A DNA stretch of 32,768 bases, taken from positions 1-32,768 of the forward strand of contig JABIWF010000015.1 in the NCBI GenBank assembly GCA_018701175.1, given 5' to 3'. The position numbers and the translations under genes are program-made. The notes under the pieces are model-generated. The model was not told the origin of the DNA. It worked only from the letters and a program-made list of their open reading frames with translations, and made no database searches. Below are positions 1-8,111 of this stretch, one piece after another (the first letter of the stretch is position 1; each line of letters starts with the position of its first letter). The stretch is from Methanobacteriota archaeon (GTDB lineage: Archaea; Thermoplasmatota; Poseidoniia; Poseidoniales; Poseidoniaceae).

Positions 1-635
1 GCTCCAATTCCAATCGTAGGTATGGAGATGGCTTCACTGACTTTCTTAGCAAGTTCGCGAGGTATTTTCTCCAATACAATTCCAAAGCAGCCGGCCTTTT
101 CGAGTAACTTTGCATCCTCAATAAGTTTCTCAGCCTCTTCATCTTCCTTCGCACGGACTGTGTATGTTCCAAACTTGTAGATGGATTGAGGGGTTAGGCC
201 GAGGTGACCCATTACGGGTATTCCAGCGGTAAGGATTCGCTCGATGGATTGCAATATTTCAGCACCGCCTTCAAGCTTGACGGCATGGCCTTCAGATTCT
301 TTCATGATTCGAATTGCAGATTCCAGTGCGATAGCAGAGTTTCCTTGGTATGTACCAAAGGGCATATCGACGACAATCAATGCACGATCGACTGCTCTTT
401 GAACACATTGTGCGTGGTAAATCATGTGCTCAAGAGTAATCGGTACGGTTGTGACCTGTCCTGCCATAACATTCGACGCAGAGTCTCCGACCAAGATGAC
501 ATCGACACCCGCTTTGTCAACAAGTTTAGCCAGTGAGTAATCGTAAGCGGTCAGCATGGTGATTTTTTCGCCAGCACGCTTCATCTCCTGGAGTGTGTGG
601 GTGGTAATCTTGCGCGCTTCCTTGTGAACCGACAT
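1..635 (-). CDS. panB: 3-methyl-2-oxobutanoate hydroxymethyltransferase (ketopantoate hydroxymethyltransferase), 3' end cut by window
   Basis: Reading the minus strand from an ATG at 635 gives 211 codons, open to the window edge. The product is PanB, which transfers a hydroxymethyl group from methylenetetrahydrofolate to 2-oxoisovalerate, making ketopantoate for pantothenate and CoA synthesis. Visible signatures are [10 protein letters not shown] near the N terminus, [11 protein letters not shown] (metal-binding Asp and Ser region), [25 protein letters not shown] and PTIGIGA at the edge. These match the family in order and spacing; about 50-60 residues of the usual 260-270 are missing. It lies 42 nt downstream of the LON-domain gene on the same strand, so cotranscription is likely. 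The identification is firm; only the truncated end is unseen. Confidence 0.95.
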   Translation of the reverse strand, partial: MSVHKEARKITTHTLQEMKRAGEKITMLTAYDYSLAKLVDKAGVDVILVGDSASNVMAGQVTTVPITLEHMIYHAQCVQRAVDRALIVVDMPFGTYQGNSAIALESAIRIMKESEGHAVKLEGGAEILQSIERILTAGIPVMGHLGLTPQSIYKFGTYTVRAKEDEEAEKLIEDAKLLEKAGCFGIVLEKIPRELAKKVSEAISIPTIGIG

Positions 636-677
636 GGATGTGCCACAGTTAAGTTTGATTTGAAACCCTCGCAGGAC

Positions 678-1403
678 TTATTCCTCGTCGTCCTGCACCA
701 TGGCCACATTATGAATCAATTCTTCAATCGCTTCGTCAATGGTTGAGGATGCAAGGATTTGCTGTTTTGCTTCTAAAGTAGAGAGTATAAGGCCAGCAAC
801 AGCGTAAATTGAGTCTGAATCCTTGTCGATTGTTCGATTGACCCGCTCCCTAACCCACATTTCCAAAACATCGTCTTCAATACGTAGGACCGTCCCAATA
901 CGAGTTAGGACATGTTTCATCATTCCTTTGAGAATGGATTGTTGATCTGTGGTAATGTTCGAATCCATTGTGTGGAACTCCACATTGGCACTAATGTAGA
1001 GTTTTGAATGGTCAGCATCGTCTGGAATCATGTCAAGCAGTTGTTGGACATCGGGTAAGATCCCATCGTCTTCAACCACTTCCTCAAACATCGGAGCACT
1101 GAATGGGGGCAATGCTGGAGCAGTGACGTCCGTAACCGTAAATCGTCTCCTACCGATGATTTGCACGAAATGATTGCTGCCTTTGGTTTCGTGATGAAGA
1201 ATTTCAGCCTCACAACCATGTGTTCGTGGTCCATCCCAAGCATTTGTTGGTGAGAACGGGTCGTTCAACACCACGCCGAAATTATTTTCATCAAGCAGAC
1301 AGTCATCGAGCATTTGTCTGTATCTTGGTTCGAATATTCGTAATTCTTGAATTTCTCCTGGCATCAGTACCATCGGGAGAACGAACAGCGGCAGTTGAGA
1401 CAT
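678..1403 (-). CDS. Stand-alone LON substrate-binding (N-terminal) domain protein
   Basis: This 241-residue protein begins MSQLPLFVLPMVLMPGE and continues with LRIFEPRYRQMLDDC and FGVV, the hallmark of the LON N-terminal domain (PF02190). In full Lon proteases this domain selects substrates; stand-alone copies lack both ATPase and protease domains, and their role is poorly known. After the first 120 residues (domain ending around RRRFTV) the chain becomes helical and acidic, finishing in MVQDDEE. There are no membrane segments or signal peptide, so it is probably cytosolic. It sits between the aldehyde dehydrogenase (36 nt upstream) and panB (42 nt downstream), all on the minus strand. The domain call is strong; the partner is unknown. 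The archaeal LonB at 21552-23618 lacks this domain, so functional pairing is conceivable but unsupported. Confidence 0.85.
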   Translation of the reverse strand: MSQLPLFVLPMVLMPGEIQELRIFEPRYRQMLDDCLLDENNFGVVLNDPFSPTNAWDGPRTHGCEAEILHHETKGSNHFVQIIGRRRFTVTDVTAPALPPFSAPMFEEVVEDDGILPDVQQLLDMIPDDADHSKLYISANVEFHTMDSNITTDQQSILKGMMKHVLTRIGTVLRIEDDVLEMWVRERVNRTIDKDSDSIYAVAGLILSTLEAKQQILASSTIDEAIEELIHNVAMVQDDEE

Positions 1404-1439
1404 AAACCCAAAATCGGCGTTTACCTTTTGAAGATATGT

Positions 1440-2900
1440 TTACTCTGGAGAATCTGAGTTTTTGACGCAAATGTTGGTCATTTCCGAGAAGAATTCCATC
1501 GACCACTTACCGCCTTCTCTCCCTACGCCAGAATTCTTCACACCGCCGAAAGGTGTTCTTAGGTCTCTGTGTAGCCAGGTATTCACCCATACGATTCCAG
1601 TATCGATTTTCGTCGCAAAGTTACGACCACGTTCCAGGTCCTTGGTCCAAACAGAACCAGCTAGGCCGTATTCGGAATGATTGGCCATGACAATGGCTTC
1701 CTCTTCTGAATCAAATGTGTGAAGCGTAACCATTGGACCAAAGATTTCCTCAGTCGCACATCGGGATGCGTAGGATAGGCCTGATACAACCGTTGGTCGC
1801 AGAAAGGCTCCAACCCCATCAGGACCCGTGAAGCCAGTCATTGCCCGGGTTCCACCCGTCAGCACAGTACCCCCTTCGGCAAGTCCTAATTCAATGTACG
1901 ACTCGACTTTTTCAAGATGCTCAGGTGAGATAACTGACCCCATGACCGTCTCATCAAGAGACGGATTGCCAATCGTGATTGAATTGACCTTTTCGATAAA
2001 GCGCTTGGTGAACTCTTCTGCTATTGCCGAATCGACTAAAATTCGTGAACCACAGAGACACACTTGCCCCGAATTTGTGAAGGCAGCACGTACTGCACCG
2101 TCTACGGCCAGTGTGAGGTCGGCATCTTTGAGCACGATTGTTGCGTTTTTTCCGCCCAGTTCCAATGACAATTTCTTGAACATAGGCGCAGCAGTTCGTG
2201 CCACAATTCTTCCGGTCGCTGTGCCTCCGGTAAAGGAAATACCCTTGATGCCGGGTGCTTCAAGGATGGATTGACCAACCTCAGGCCCAAGCCCATGCAC
2301 GAGGTTAAACACTCCAGAAGGTAAGTCCAATTCATGCAAGGTTTCCGCCAAAATGTTGGCTGTGAGCGGTGTGATTTCACTCGGCTTGGCAACAATTGTA
2401 TTCCCCATCAGCAGTGCAGGAGCTACTTTCCAACTAAGGAGATACAGAGGTAGATTCCACGGTGTGATGAGACCAACAGTTCCAACCGGCGAACGGTGGA
2501 CATAGTTCATTGCATCAGCCATTTCAAACGTCATTTCAGATTGTTCTCGACTGAAACCAGCAAAGAATCGAAAGTTACTGACTGAGCGCGAAGCATCAAC
2601 GCGGCGAGCAAGTGAAATTGGTTTTCCAGTATCCATCGATTCAGTCTGAGCAATGTGTTCATGTTTCTTTTCCAGTGCGTCAGCGATGCGGTCGAGCCAA
2701 TCTGCGCGTTCAAGCATTGAAAGAGCCCCCCATTCCGACTGGGCTGAATGCGCAGCATCGACAGCCATTTGGACATCGTTCACCTTAGAGCGGGGGATCG
2801 TTGCAATACATTCAGCGGTTGCTGGGTTGTAATCCTCAAGAGTCTCTCCATCCAATGCGGCTTGAAAGACTCCGCCGATGTAGTTCTTGATTTCGAGCAT
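1440..2900 (-). CDS. NAD(P)-dependent aldehyde dehydrogenase, muconic-semialdehyde-dehydrogenase-like
   Basis: An aldehyde dehydrogenase of 486 residues that oxidises an aldehyde to its carboxylate with NAD(P). The catalytic machinery is complete: PWN with Asn149, AKPSE with Lys172, FTGG, LELGGKN with general base Glu247, and GQVC with nucleophile Cys281; EIFGPMV and PFGGVKNSGVGREGG follow near the C terminus. The overall pattern resembles 2-hydroxymuconate or 2-aminomuconate semialdehyde dehydrogenases, though the true substrate cannot be read from sequence. I chose the ATG at 2900 because it starts two bases after the asparaginase stop, has GGAG upstream, and MLEIKNYIGG aligns with family N termini; a longer frame runs to 2948 inside the neighbour. 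Coupling to the asparaginase and LLM monooxygenase suggests a shared catabolic route. Confidence 0.92.
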   Translation of the reverse strand: MLEIKNYIGGVFQAALDGETLEDYNPATAECIATIPRSKVNDVQMAVDAAHSAQSEWGALSMLERADWLDRIADALEKKHEHIAQTESMDTGKPISLARRVDASRSVSNFRFFAGFSREQSEMTFEMADAMNYVHRSPVGTVGLITPWNLPLYLLSWKVAPALLMGNTIVAKPSEITPLTANILAETLHELDLPSGVFNLVHGLGPEVGQSILEAPGIKGISFTGGTATGRIVARTAAPMFKKLSLELGGKNATIVLKDADLTLAVDGAVRAAFTNSGQVCLCGSRILVDSAIAEEFTKRFIEKVNSITIGNPSLDETVMGSVISPEHLEKVESYIELGLAEGGTVLTGGTRAMTGFTGPDGVGAFLRPTVVSGLSYASRCATEEIFGPMVTLHTFDSEEEAIVMANHSEYGLAGSVWTKDLERGRNFATKIDTGIVWVNTWLHRDLRTPFGGVKNSGVGREGGKWSMEFFSEMTNICVKNSDSPE

Positions 2901-2902
2901 GC

Positions 2903-4018
2903 TCACATCTCCACATCGTACAGCCATCTGTCTTGATCTGGATCCCATTCATCCCAAGTCGGTAACTTTTCCAGATGAGGAAGGTAATGCTCGGGTACAA
3001 TTCCTGGGACAATGAATGCTTTTTGTCTGTGAAGTGGGTACGGGTTTCGCAAGTTTATTCCGAGTACACCAAGAACTGCACGGGCAACATACCACATGGC
3101 TTGAGAGTTCCAGCCGTGAGCGATTTTGACAACAATACCGAGTCCTTTCGGATAGTCTGGATGTTCTATGGCAAGTCCAAGTAGTCCATCAGCGCCTTCC
3201 TTCGCGATGACTTTTCCTTCACCTGCCTTGAGAACGGTTGAGTCGAGGCGATTGAAACCTCCAACGAGGTCAGGATGACGAACCATTGCCTCCCATATCC
3301 AATCTTTATCCTTGTCACGCACAAGTCCAGCATAGATTTGTGCCAGTTCAGCAACGGTGTTGGACACCGTAGGAAGGCCACATCCGTCTTTTGCGATACG
3401 AAGGGGTTTCCATTCTTCGCCAAGGTAGGTTCTCAATTCAGCCATGTAGGCGTCGAAGACCTCGTGAGTTGGAAGCGTATATCCTGCACGATTCCATCCT
3501 TTTTTCCGGCAACCGAGCAAGATTGCGGCGTGTTCTCCCGAGCAAGTGTGGTACCATCGGCGAGGCCTTCGAACTTGTCGGCCAAATTGAATCAATGGTA
3601 CATCAAGCGGAGTGAGCATGAGAGGCCATTCCTCCTGCGCCAGAAGCGATTGAGCGGCAGCAACGTGCTCTGTGTCGCCGTTGTGAGATGCCACAGCGAT
3701 CGCTTTCTGTTCCCAACTGGTGTCTGCCAGTTCTTCAGTGAATGCCTTGAGCATAAACGGTTTCATCATCGAACGCCCGTAGCACAATACATTTCCTCCA
3801 AAGGAGTGGATGACTTCATCGCCGTGTGACCAAGCAATTGCTCCGTGAATGGTCGTCTCAGATACACCGTTTCTTCGATAATCGACCAAGGGCTCCCAAG
3901 CCACTTCTCGGCCGGTTGGAATACCTTCGATTTTCTCGCCGAGAGGTGATTCGGGGTAGAGTGAACTGCCTGGCTTGCCGGGTTCAACTGCGGATGGTGT
4001 GTCGTGCTTGATTGCCAC
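2903..4018 (-). CDS. L-asparaginase II-type amidohydrolase (AnsA/ReAII-like family)
   Basis: This protein belongs to the Asparaginase_II family (PF06089), unrelated to classical E. coli-type asparaginases; characterised members hydrolyse asparagine to aspartate and ammonia. Counting from a GTG at 4018 (371 residues), I see Ser83-x-x-Lys86 in GRSMMK, CSGEH with Cys159, DGCGLP with Cys213 and AKEGADG with Lys273, corresponding to the two Ser-Lys pairs and zinc-site cysteines of Rhizobium etli ReAII. The lysine that normally follows in CSGK is Glu162 here. The GTG start is preferred because GGAG precedes it and it begins right after the upstream TGA; an ATG at 4060 would overlap the LLM gene by 38 bases. 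About 40 residues precede the conserved domain. A related amide rather than asparagine may be the substrate. Confidence 0.85.
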   Translation of the reverse strand: MAIKHDTPSAVEPGKPGSSLYPESPLGEKIEGIPTGREVAWEPLVDYRRNGVSETTIHGAIAWSHGDEVIHSFGGNVLCYGRSMMKPFMLKAFTEELADTSWEQKAIAVASHNGDTEHVAAAQSLLAQEEWPLMLTPLDVPLIQFGRQVRRPRRWYHTCSGEHAAILLGCRKKGWNRAGYTLPTHEVFDAYMAELRTYLGEEWKPLRIAKDGCGLPTVSNTVAELAQIYAGLVRDKDKDWIWEAMVRHPDLVGGFNRLDSTVLKAGEGKVIAKEGADGLLGLAIEHPDYPKGLGIVVKIAHGWNSQAMWYVARAVLGVLGINLRNPYPLHRQKAFIVPGIVPEHYLPHLEKLPTWDEWDPDQDRWLYDVEM

Positions 4019-4022
4019 TCTT

Positions 4023-5273
4023 TCACGCTCCAGTAAGGATGTTTTCGACCCGAGGTGCAACCTGCTCCATGTAGGCAGTCATGTCTCGACATACTCTTTC
4101 TGAGTCGTGGTTGAAGAAATCGAACCAAGCCATGATTCGATCCTCTGGATGGAATCGTTCAACGATTTGCTGGGCAATCTCTTCTGCGTTTCCAATGAGT
4201 GCATTTTGTGCAGCATTCTCGACTTTCGACGGGTCGATTGTCCCTTCAAGTGCATTCCAGTATGCACCCAAGGCAGCTTTTGCTTCTCGATGAGCAGCTC
4301 GACTCTGTTCTTCGGGTGAAAGGCCTTCTTCTGCGTTCAAGAACACAAACGATGTGCGTGGCATATCACTTCGCTTCCAAGAGCCTCCATCTGGATGGAA
4401 TACTTCACTCATCCTTGCGTGAGTTGAATCGATAACCTCTGGTTTGGTTATTGAAAGGTTGAACACTTTAACCGGCAATATCGTGTTGAGATATTCTTGA
4501 GCGCGTGGGTCATGAGTGCCTGCTATGAGACTCAATAATTCTCTTCGGAAGGTGCAGGGAATAATTTTCAATTCTTCGAAAACATATCGTTTTGGGATTT
4601 CAATTTTCTCAGGAGCCTCGCTCAATTGTTCAAACTCTATTGCAGCATTCTGCACTTTCTCCCAATCTTCATCGCTGCGGAAATTCGCACGAGTGAGGAC
4701 GGTTTCATAGGTGGAGTTTGAATGAACGACATCGCCACGTAGGAGTTTCAAGAAAATGTCACTTGCTTCCATGAAAATTTGTCCACGGAGTGCGGGCCAC
4801 GCTGCCTCTTCAATCGAATTACGTGGTACTATGCCATAGGGCCTTGCCATAAATTCAAATCGCCCTGCGGAGAATCCGATGTGCAATTTGCGATTTTCAT
4901 CGGGGTTGAGTCCGTGCAACAGGAGCGTGTTTGCAATGCGTTCGGCCTGAGCAATCGGGCCGCCGGATGCTAGAATCGAGACGACAGCACTACCGATTTC
5001 GATGTTCTTTGTTCGTCGAAAGGATTCCATCGCCAGTTGAGGGAAGTCAGTACAAAGACCTACTTCGCCTTTCCAGTGAGGTACAACTGGTTTCGAATTT
5101 AATTGTTGAGTTACAGTCGATAAGTGGGCTTGAGCAATCCATCCAACTCCGAAGCCAAGTGAATCAGCAACCTTGAGTTGTTGGAAGTAGTTTCGGAACA
5201 TATCTTGTTCCGTTGGTACATGTCCATTGGCGTCAGGTGTCTGACTGATTGAGAAAAAAATGTCATGGTCCAT
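4023..5273 (-). CDS. LLM-class (luciferase-like) flavin-dependent monooxygenase
   Basis: A 416-residue luciferase-like monooxygenase, a TIM-barrel enzyme that uses reduced FMN or F420 and oxygen. Supporting blocks are the N-terminal strand MDHDIFFSISQTPDAN, ADSLGFGVGWIAQAHL, the strand IEIGSAVVSILASGGP with AQAERIANT (the typical core after strand 3), and HIGFSAGRFEFMARPYG. A long helical stretch from about residue 165 to 270 is inserted relative to compact family members. The C-terminal segment NAEEIAQQIVERF is the usual LLM finish. Substrate is unknown; coupling to an amidohydrolase and a semialdehyde-type dehydrogenase suggests oxidative breakdown of an organic (perhaps nitrogen-containing) compound. 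The ATG is preceded by a C7 run and a short GC hairpin rather than a Shine-Dalgarno sequence. Confidence 0.87.
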   Translation of the reverse strand: MDHDIFFSISQTPDANGHVPTEQDMFRNYFQQLKVADSLGFGVGWIAQAHLSTVTQQLNSKPVVPHWKGEVGLCTDFPQLAMESFRRTKNIEIGSAVVSILASGGPIAQAERIANTLLLHGLNPDENRKLHIGFSAGRFEFMARPYGIVPRNSIEEAAWPALRGQIFMEASDIFLKLLRGDVVHSNSTYETVLTRANFRSDEDWEKVQNAAIEFEQLSEAPEKIEIPKRYVFEELKIIPCTFRRELLSLIAGTHDPRAQEYLNTILPVKVFNLSITKPEVIDSTHARMSEVFHPDGGSWKRSDMPRTSFVFLNAEEGLSPEEQSRAAHREAKAALGAYWNALEGTIDPSKVENAAQNALIGNAEEIAQQIVERFHPEDRIMAWFDFFNHDSERVCRDMTAYMEQVAPRVENILTGA

Positions 5274-5276
5274 GGG

Positions 5277-5294
5277 GGGGCACCGTTACGCCCC
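5277..5294 (-). promoter_or_regulatory. GC-rich hairpin next to the LLM start codon
   Basis: On the minus strand GGGGC and GCCCC flank an 8-base loop and end within a C7 run three bases before the ATG at 5273. It may occlude initiation. The function is an inference from position alone. Confidence 0.3.
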
Positions 5295-5338
5295 AGTCGA
5301 AACCACATCATAACGAGTGTGGGTAAACAGTCTGGATT

Positions 5339-6184
5339 TCAATTCGGATTTTGATTTGAATTGCGGTTGTTGAAATTAGCGAGGTCCTCTATTCTTTGAC
5401 GTACCGCAATGGGGGTTGGTAATCCTGCATTGATGAATGTGTGGAGGCAATCCGAGAGTTGGAGCATTGCTGTTTCGTAGTCTTCCGCAATCTCTGCGAT
5501 GTCGGCGAGTCCCCACCGTGCAACGAGTTGTCCAGAGAGGTCCTCCAACTCACCAGCGAGTTCCAAAGATTGTTCATACAAATCCTTGGCCGCAGCGAAG
5601 TTTCCGATGGTGGCCTGCGAATGTGCCAAATCTGCCATTGCTTCGATTTGTGCTTCTTCATCTTTCATCTTCATGGCTAATTCGATGCGGCGTGTGCCGT
5701 GGACAATCGCAGTGTCGTGGTCGTTCATTCTCTTGGCACAAGTTTCCAAAACAGCGAGTCCATAAGCAATACCAGAGGTGTCTTCAATGGATTCTCGTAG
5801 CCTGATGGAGCGGTTTGCGAAGGCTTGTGCTTCCTCATACTCCTCTTTTCCTAAATGCAGGAGTGCAGTATGATGGAATACAGCAGCTGCGAGTGGAGCG
5901 CCGCCCTCCATCAGCTCGGATTTGACAGCCAACTCTGCAAAGATGTCAACCTCTGCAACTGTATATTTATGCCCTTCAAAGTCTGCCCAACCTTGCTCAA
6001 TTTCATCAGCAGCGTTTTGTTTGGCATGGTGCAACAAGCGTTCAGACAACTCAATGTCATCCAGCTCCTGTGCCAATGGGATGAGTCGAAGGGCCAGAGG
6101 AGTATTGATGTCGTCCATTGCCCCACCAGCAGTGAGCATGTCCAGAATTTTACGGGCTTGCTCAGCATTGACTTCTCCGTTCAT
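5339..6184 (-). CDS. TPR-repeat protein
   Basis: This 281-residue protein is almost entirely helical, with repeating helix pairs typical of tetratricopeptide repeats: segments around AAVFHHTALLHLGKEEYEEA, AIVHGTRRIELA, DLAHSQATIGNFAAAKDLYE and ARWGLADIAEIAEDYETAM carry the small-residue and aromatic positions of the 34-residue motif. No signal peptide or membrane segment is visible, so it is likely a cytosolic scaffold. The C-terminal tail is Asn-rich. It ends 65 nt before the LLM monooxygenase on the same strand and may head that transcription unit. The specific partner cannot be deduced. Confidence 0.75.
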   Translation of the reverse strand: MNGEVNAEQARKILDMLTAGGAMDDINTPLALRLIPLAQELDDIELSERLLHHAKQNAADEIEQGWADFEGHKYTVAEVDIFAELAVKSELMEGGAPLAAAVFHHTALLHLGKEEYEEAQAFANRSIRLRESIEDTSGIAYGLAVLETCAKRMNDHDTAIVHGTRRIELAMKMKDEEAQIEAMADLAHSQATIGNFAAAKDLYEQSLELAGELEDLSGQLVARWGLADIAEIAEDYETAMLQLSDCLHTFINAGLPTPIAVRQRIEDLANFNNRNSNQNPN

Positions 6185-6274
6185 GCCTCGTCGCAGTCAC
6201 CACGCGTCAAGAACCTATGTGTTTCTCATCTTCAAAGTTAAACCTTGATAACAGAGTTCAATCATGGACCATGT

Positions 6275-7255
6275 ATGGGAAATTACGATGGGTACCTACA
6301 AGGGTTGAGCCTTGCAGCCATTCTCATCCTCGCCCCTATTGCTTTGCAATCCATTTTGTCCGACGATTCGGACGTCGTCTATGTGTTGGTTCCAGGCGAA
6401 GAAGAGACGACAACGATATACATCGAAAACAACACTTCGACGAACGATGCCCGTGCACCGGAACTTCATCGGTCAGAGGTCGCTCGAATCGCTTCGTTCA
6501 ACATCAAAGTGTTCGGGGAAACCAAGATGGGTAAACCAGCAGTCGTTGATGCATTGGTTGATATCGTTCTGACTTATGATTTGGTAGCCGTCCAAGAAAT
6601 CAAGGATCTAGACCAAACAGTCCCTTATGATTTTCTTGATGCAATTAACGCAAAATCCCCAACCGCATGGGAGATGCTTCTCAGCCCGCGTAGTGGGCTT
6701 CAAGACGACGACCAATCTTCGCAAGAGCAATATGCGTTTTACTACAACACCTCAGTGTTTCATGCGATGGGAAATGGAACATTGCACAATGACAGCGTCA
6801 ACGATGACTTCCAGCGAGAGCCCTTCATCGGACAGTTCGAACTGCTCGATGAAAACGGTTCCGGGACTGGCTTTGACCTGAGCCTAATCACAATTCACAC
6901 GAAGCCGGGCGATGAGACAATTGGAGAAATCAATGCCCTTCACAATGTAGTAAACACCTATCTTGAAAACAACACTGAAGAGGAGGAAGTGGTTATCCTC
7001 GGCGATTTTAACGCTGCATGCTCCTATGTTTCATCAAACGAATTATCCAATTCGCCTCTCGCTCATTCGAATTACACTTGGATCATTGAAAACAATGTTG
7101 ATACAACCGTTTCGGACAGTTATTGTGCCTATGACCGTATCGTTACGAACGGTGACTTAGATGGCCGCTTAGTCGGCACTTGGGGTGTTGATACATCCTT
7201 CTCTGACAGCGATATATCTGACCATTATCCAGTTTGGTTTGACATCAAAAGATAA
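6275..7255 (+). CDS. Exported endonuclease/exonuclease/phosphatase (DNase I-like) family protein
   Basis: A 326-residue protein with an N-terminal hydrophobic segment (GLSLAAILILAPIAL) that acts as a signal peptide or anchor, followed by a Thr-rich stretch and an endonuclease/exonuclease/phosphatase domain. Core motifs are present: RIASFNIKVFG (Asn), VAVQEI (metal-binding Glu), ITIHTKP, VILGDFNA (Asp and Asn), YDRIV and SDHYPVWF (catalytic His). Family members cleave phosphodiester bonds in nucleic acids or lipids; an extracellular location would fit scavenging of DNA or phosphate. The ATG at 6275 is preferred over an upstream TTG at 6245 because an A/T-rich AAGTTAAACC at 6235-6244 would place transcription start close to it. 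Stop abuts the convergent SDR gene. Confidence 0.85.
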   Translation: MGNYDGYLQGLSLAAILILAPIALQSILSDDSDVVYVLVPGEEETTTIYIENNTSTNDARAPELHRSEVARIASFNIKVFGETKMGKPAVVDALVDIVLTYDLVAVQEIKDLDQTVPYDFLDAINAKSPTAWEMLLSPRSGLQDDDQSSQEQYAFYYNTSVFHAMGNGTLHNDSVNDDFQREPFIGQFELLDENGSGTGFDLSLITIHTKPGDETIGEINALHNVVNTYLENNTEEEEVVILGDFNAACSYVSSNELSNSPLAHSNYTWIIENNVDTTVSDSYCAYDRIVTNGDLDGRLVGTWGVDTSFSDSDISDHYPVWFDIKR

Positions 7256-8071
7256 TCATATTCCACGCAAGCGTCCACCATCAACGGCGAGACTGACACC
7301 TCGAATGCCACCTGATGCAGGTAGGGTGAGAAAGGTGATTGCGGATGCAGTTTCAAGAGGCTCGATTAACCGCTCAATTGGAACTTGGCTCATCCAACCG
7401 TTGTGGACTTCTTCGACCGTTTTTCCCGTACGTTGGTTGATGGACGATGCCAATGAACCCAAGCGTTCGGTGTTGGTGAATCCCGGAAGTACATTGTTGA
7501 TGGTAATGCAAGGGGGCAATTCTCTGGACAAACTCTTGGCCCATGAAGCCATAGCTCCCCGTAGGGTATTGGAGAGGCCAATATTCGGGATTGGCTCTTT
7601 TACGGAAGTCGAAATAATTTGGACAATCCGTCCATAGCCTTCTTGCTCCATGCCTGGACTGATGATTTGTGTCAGCGTATGGGCTGCGTGGAGATGGCGT
7701 TTGAATGGAGCCTCAAAATCGTTTACTGAATTTGCAAGAAGCGGGCCTCCGGGAGGCCCTCCAGCGTTGTTGATGAGGATGTGTACATTGCCTCTTTGCT
7801 GGAGCAAATCAGTAACTGCAGTTCGTATTGATTCAGTATCTTCGAGATCCAGTGGCAGAGCATGGTGATTGCCATTGCCAAGCGTTTTTAGTTCTTGACA
7901 AAGTTGATTCAAAGCCTCTTCATTTCGAGAGCATACGGTGACATCAGCGCCGGCTTTAGCGAGCATTTTTGCTGTTGCAGCACCGATTCCTTTGCTTGCT
8001 CCACATACCAAGGCATGCTTGCCATTGAGAGCGCTGGTCGAATAGGGGTAGTCGTTACCGAGGAGGTCCAT
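7256..8071 (-). CDS. SDR-family protein with substituted catalytic Tyr and Lys
   Basis: A 271-residue short-chain dehydrogenase/reductase-fold protein. The Rossmann part is intact: GASKGIG (residues 24-30) for the dinucleotide, CSRN after strand 2, DLED, and INNAGG (100-105). At the active site Ser154 is kept in IISTS, but the position 13 residues later, normally Tyr, is Ser167, and the position four further on, normally Lys, is Arg171 (SNTLR). The C-terminal VDGGRLRGI is typical of SDRs. It may act on an unusual substrate by a different mechanism, or bind cofactor without the standard reaction. It lies 40 nt downstream of the alpha/beta hydrolase gene on the same strand, so the two may form a small operon. 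The fold is certain, the reaction is not. Confidence 0.88.
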   Translation of the reverse strand: MDLLGNDYPYSTSALNGKHALVCGASKGIGAATAKMLAKAGADVTVCSRNEEALNQLCQELKTLGNGNHHALPLDLEDTESIRTAVTDLLQQRGNVHILINNAGGPPGGPLLANSVNDFEAPFKRHLHAAHTLTQIISPGMEQEGYGRIVQIISTSVKEPIPNIGLSNTLRGAMASWAKSLSRELPPCITINNVLPGFTNTERLGSLASSINQRTGKTVEEVHNGWMSQVPIERLIEPLETASAITFLTLPASGGIRGVSLAVDGGRLRGI

Positions 8072-8111
8072 GTACTCGGCAGAGGGTGCTCTTCAAAGGC
8101 TCTTCTGTTCA

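Noticed and set aside
204-536. Plus-strand frame of 110 codons at the left end
   Set aside because: It is antisense to panB, which is unmistakable on the minus strand.
5441-5805. Overlapping plus-strand frames opposite the TPR gene
   Set aside because: Several compete with one another, none has a recognisable domain, and the TPR frame explains the region.
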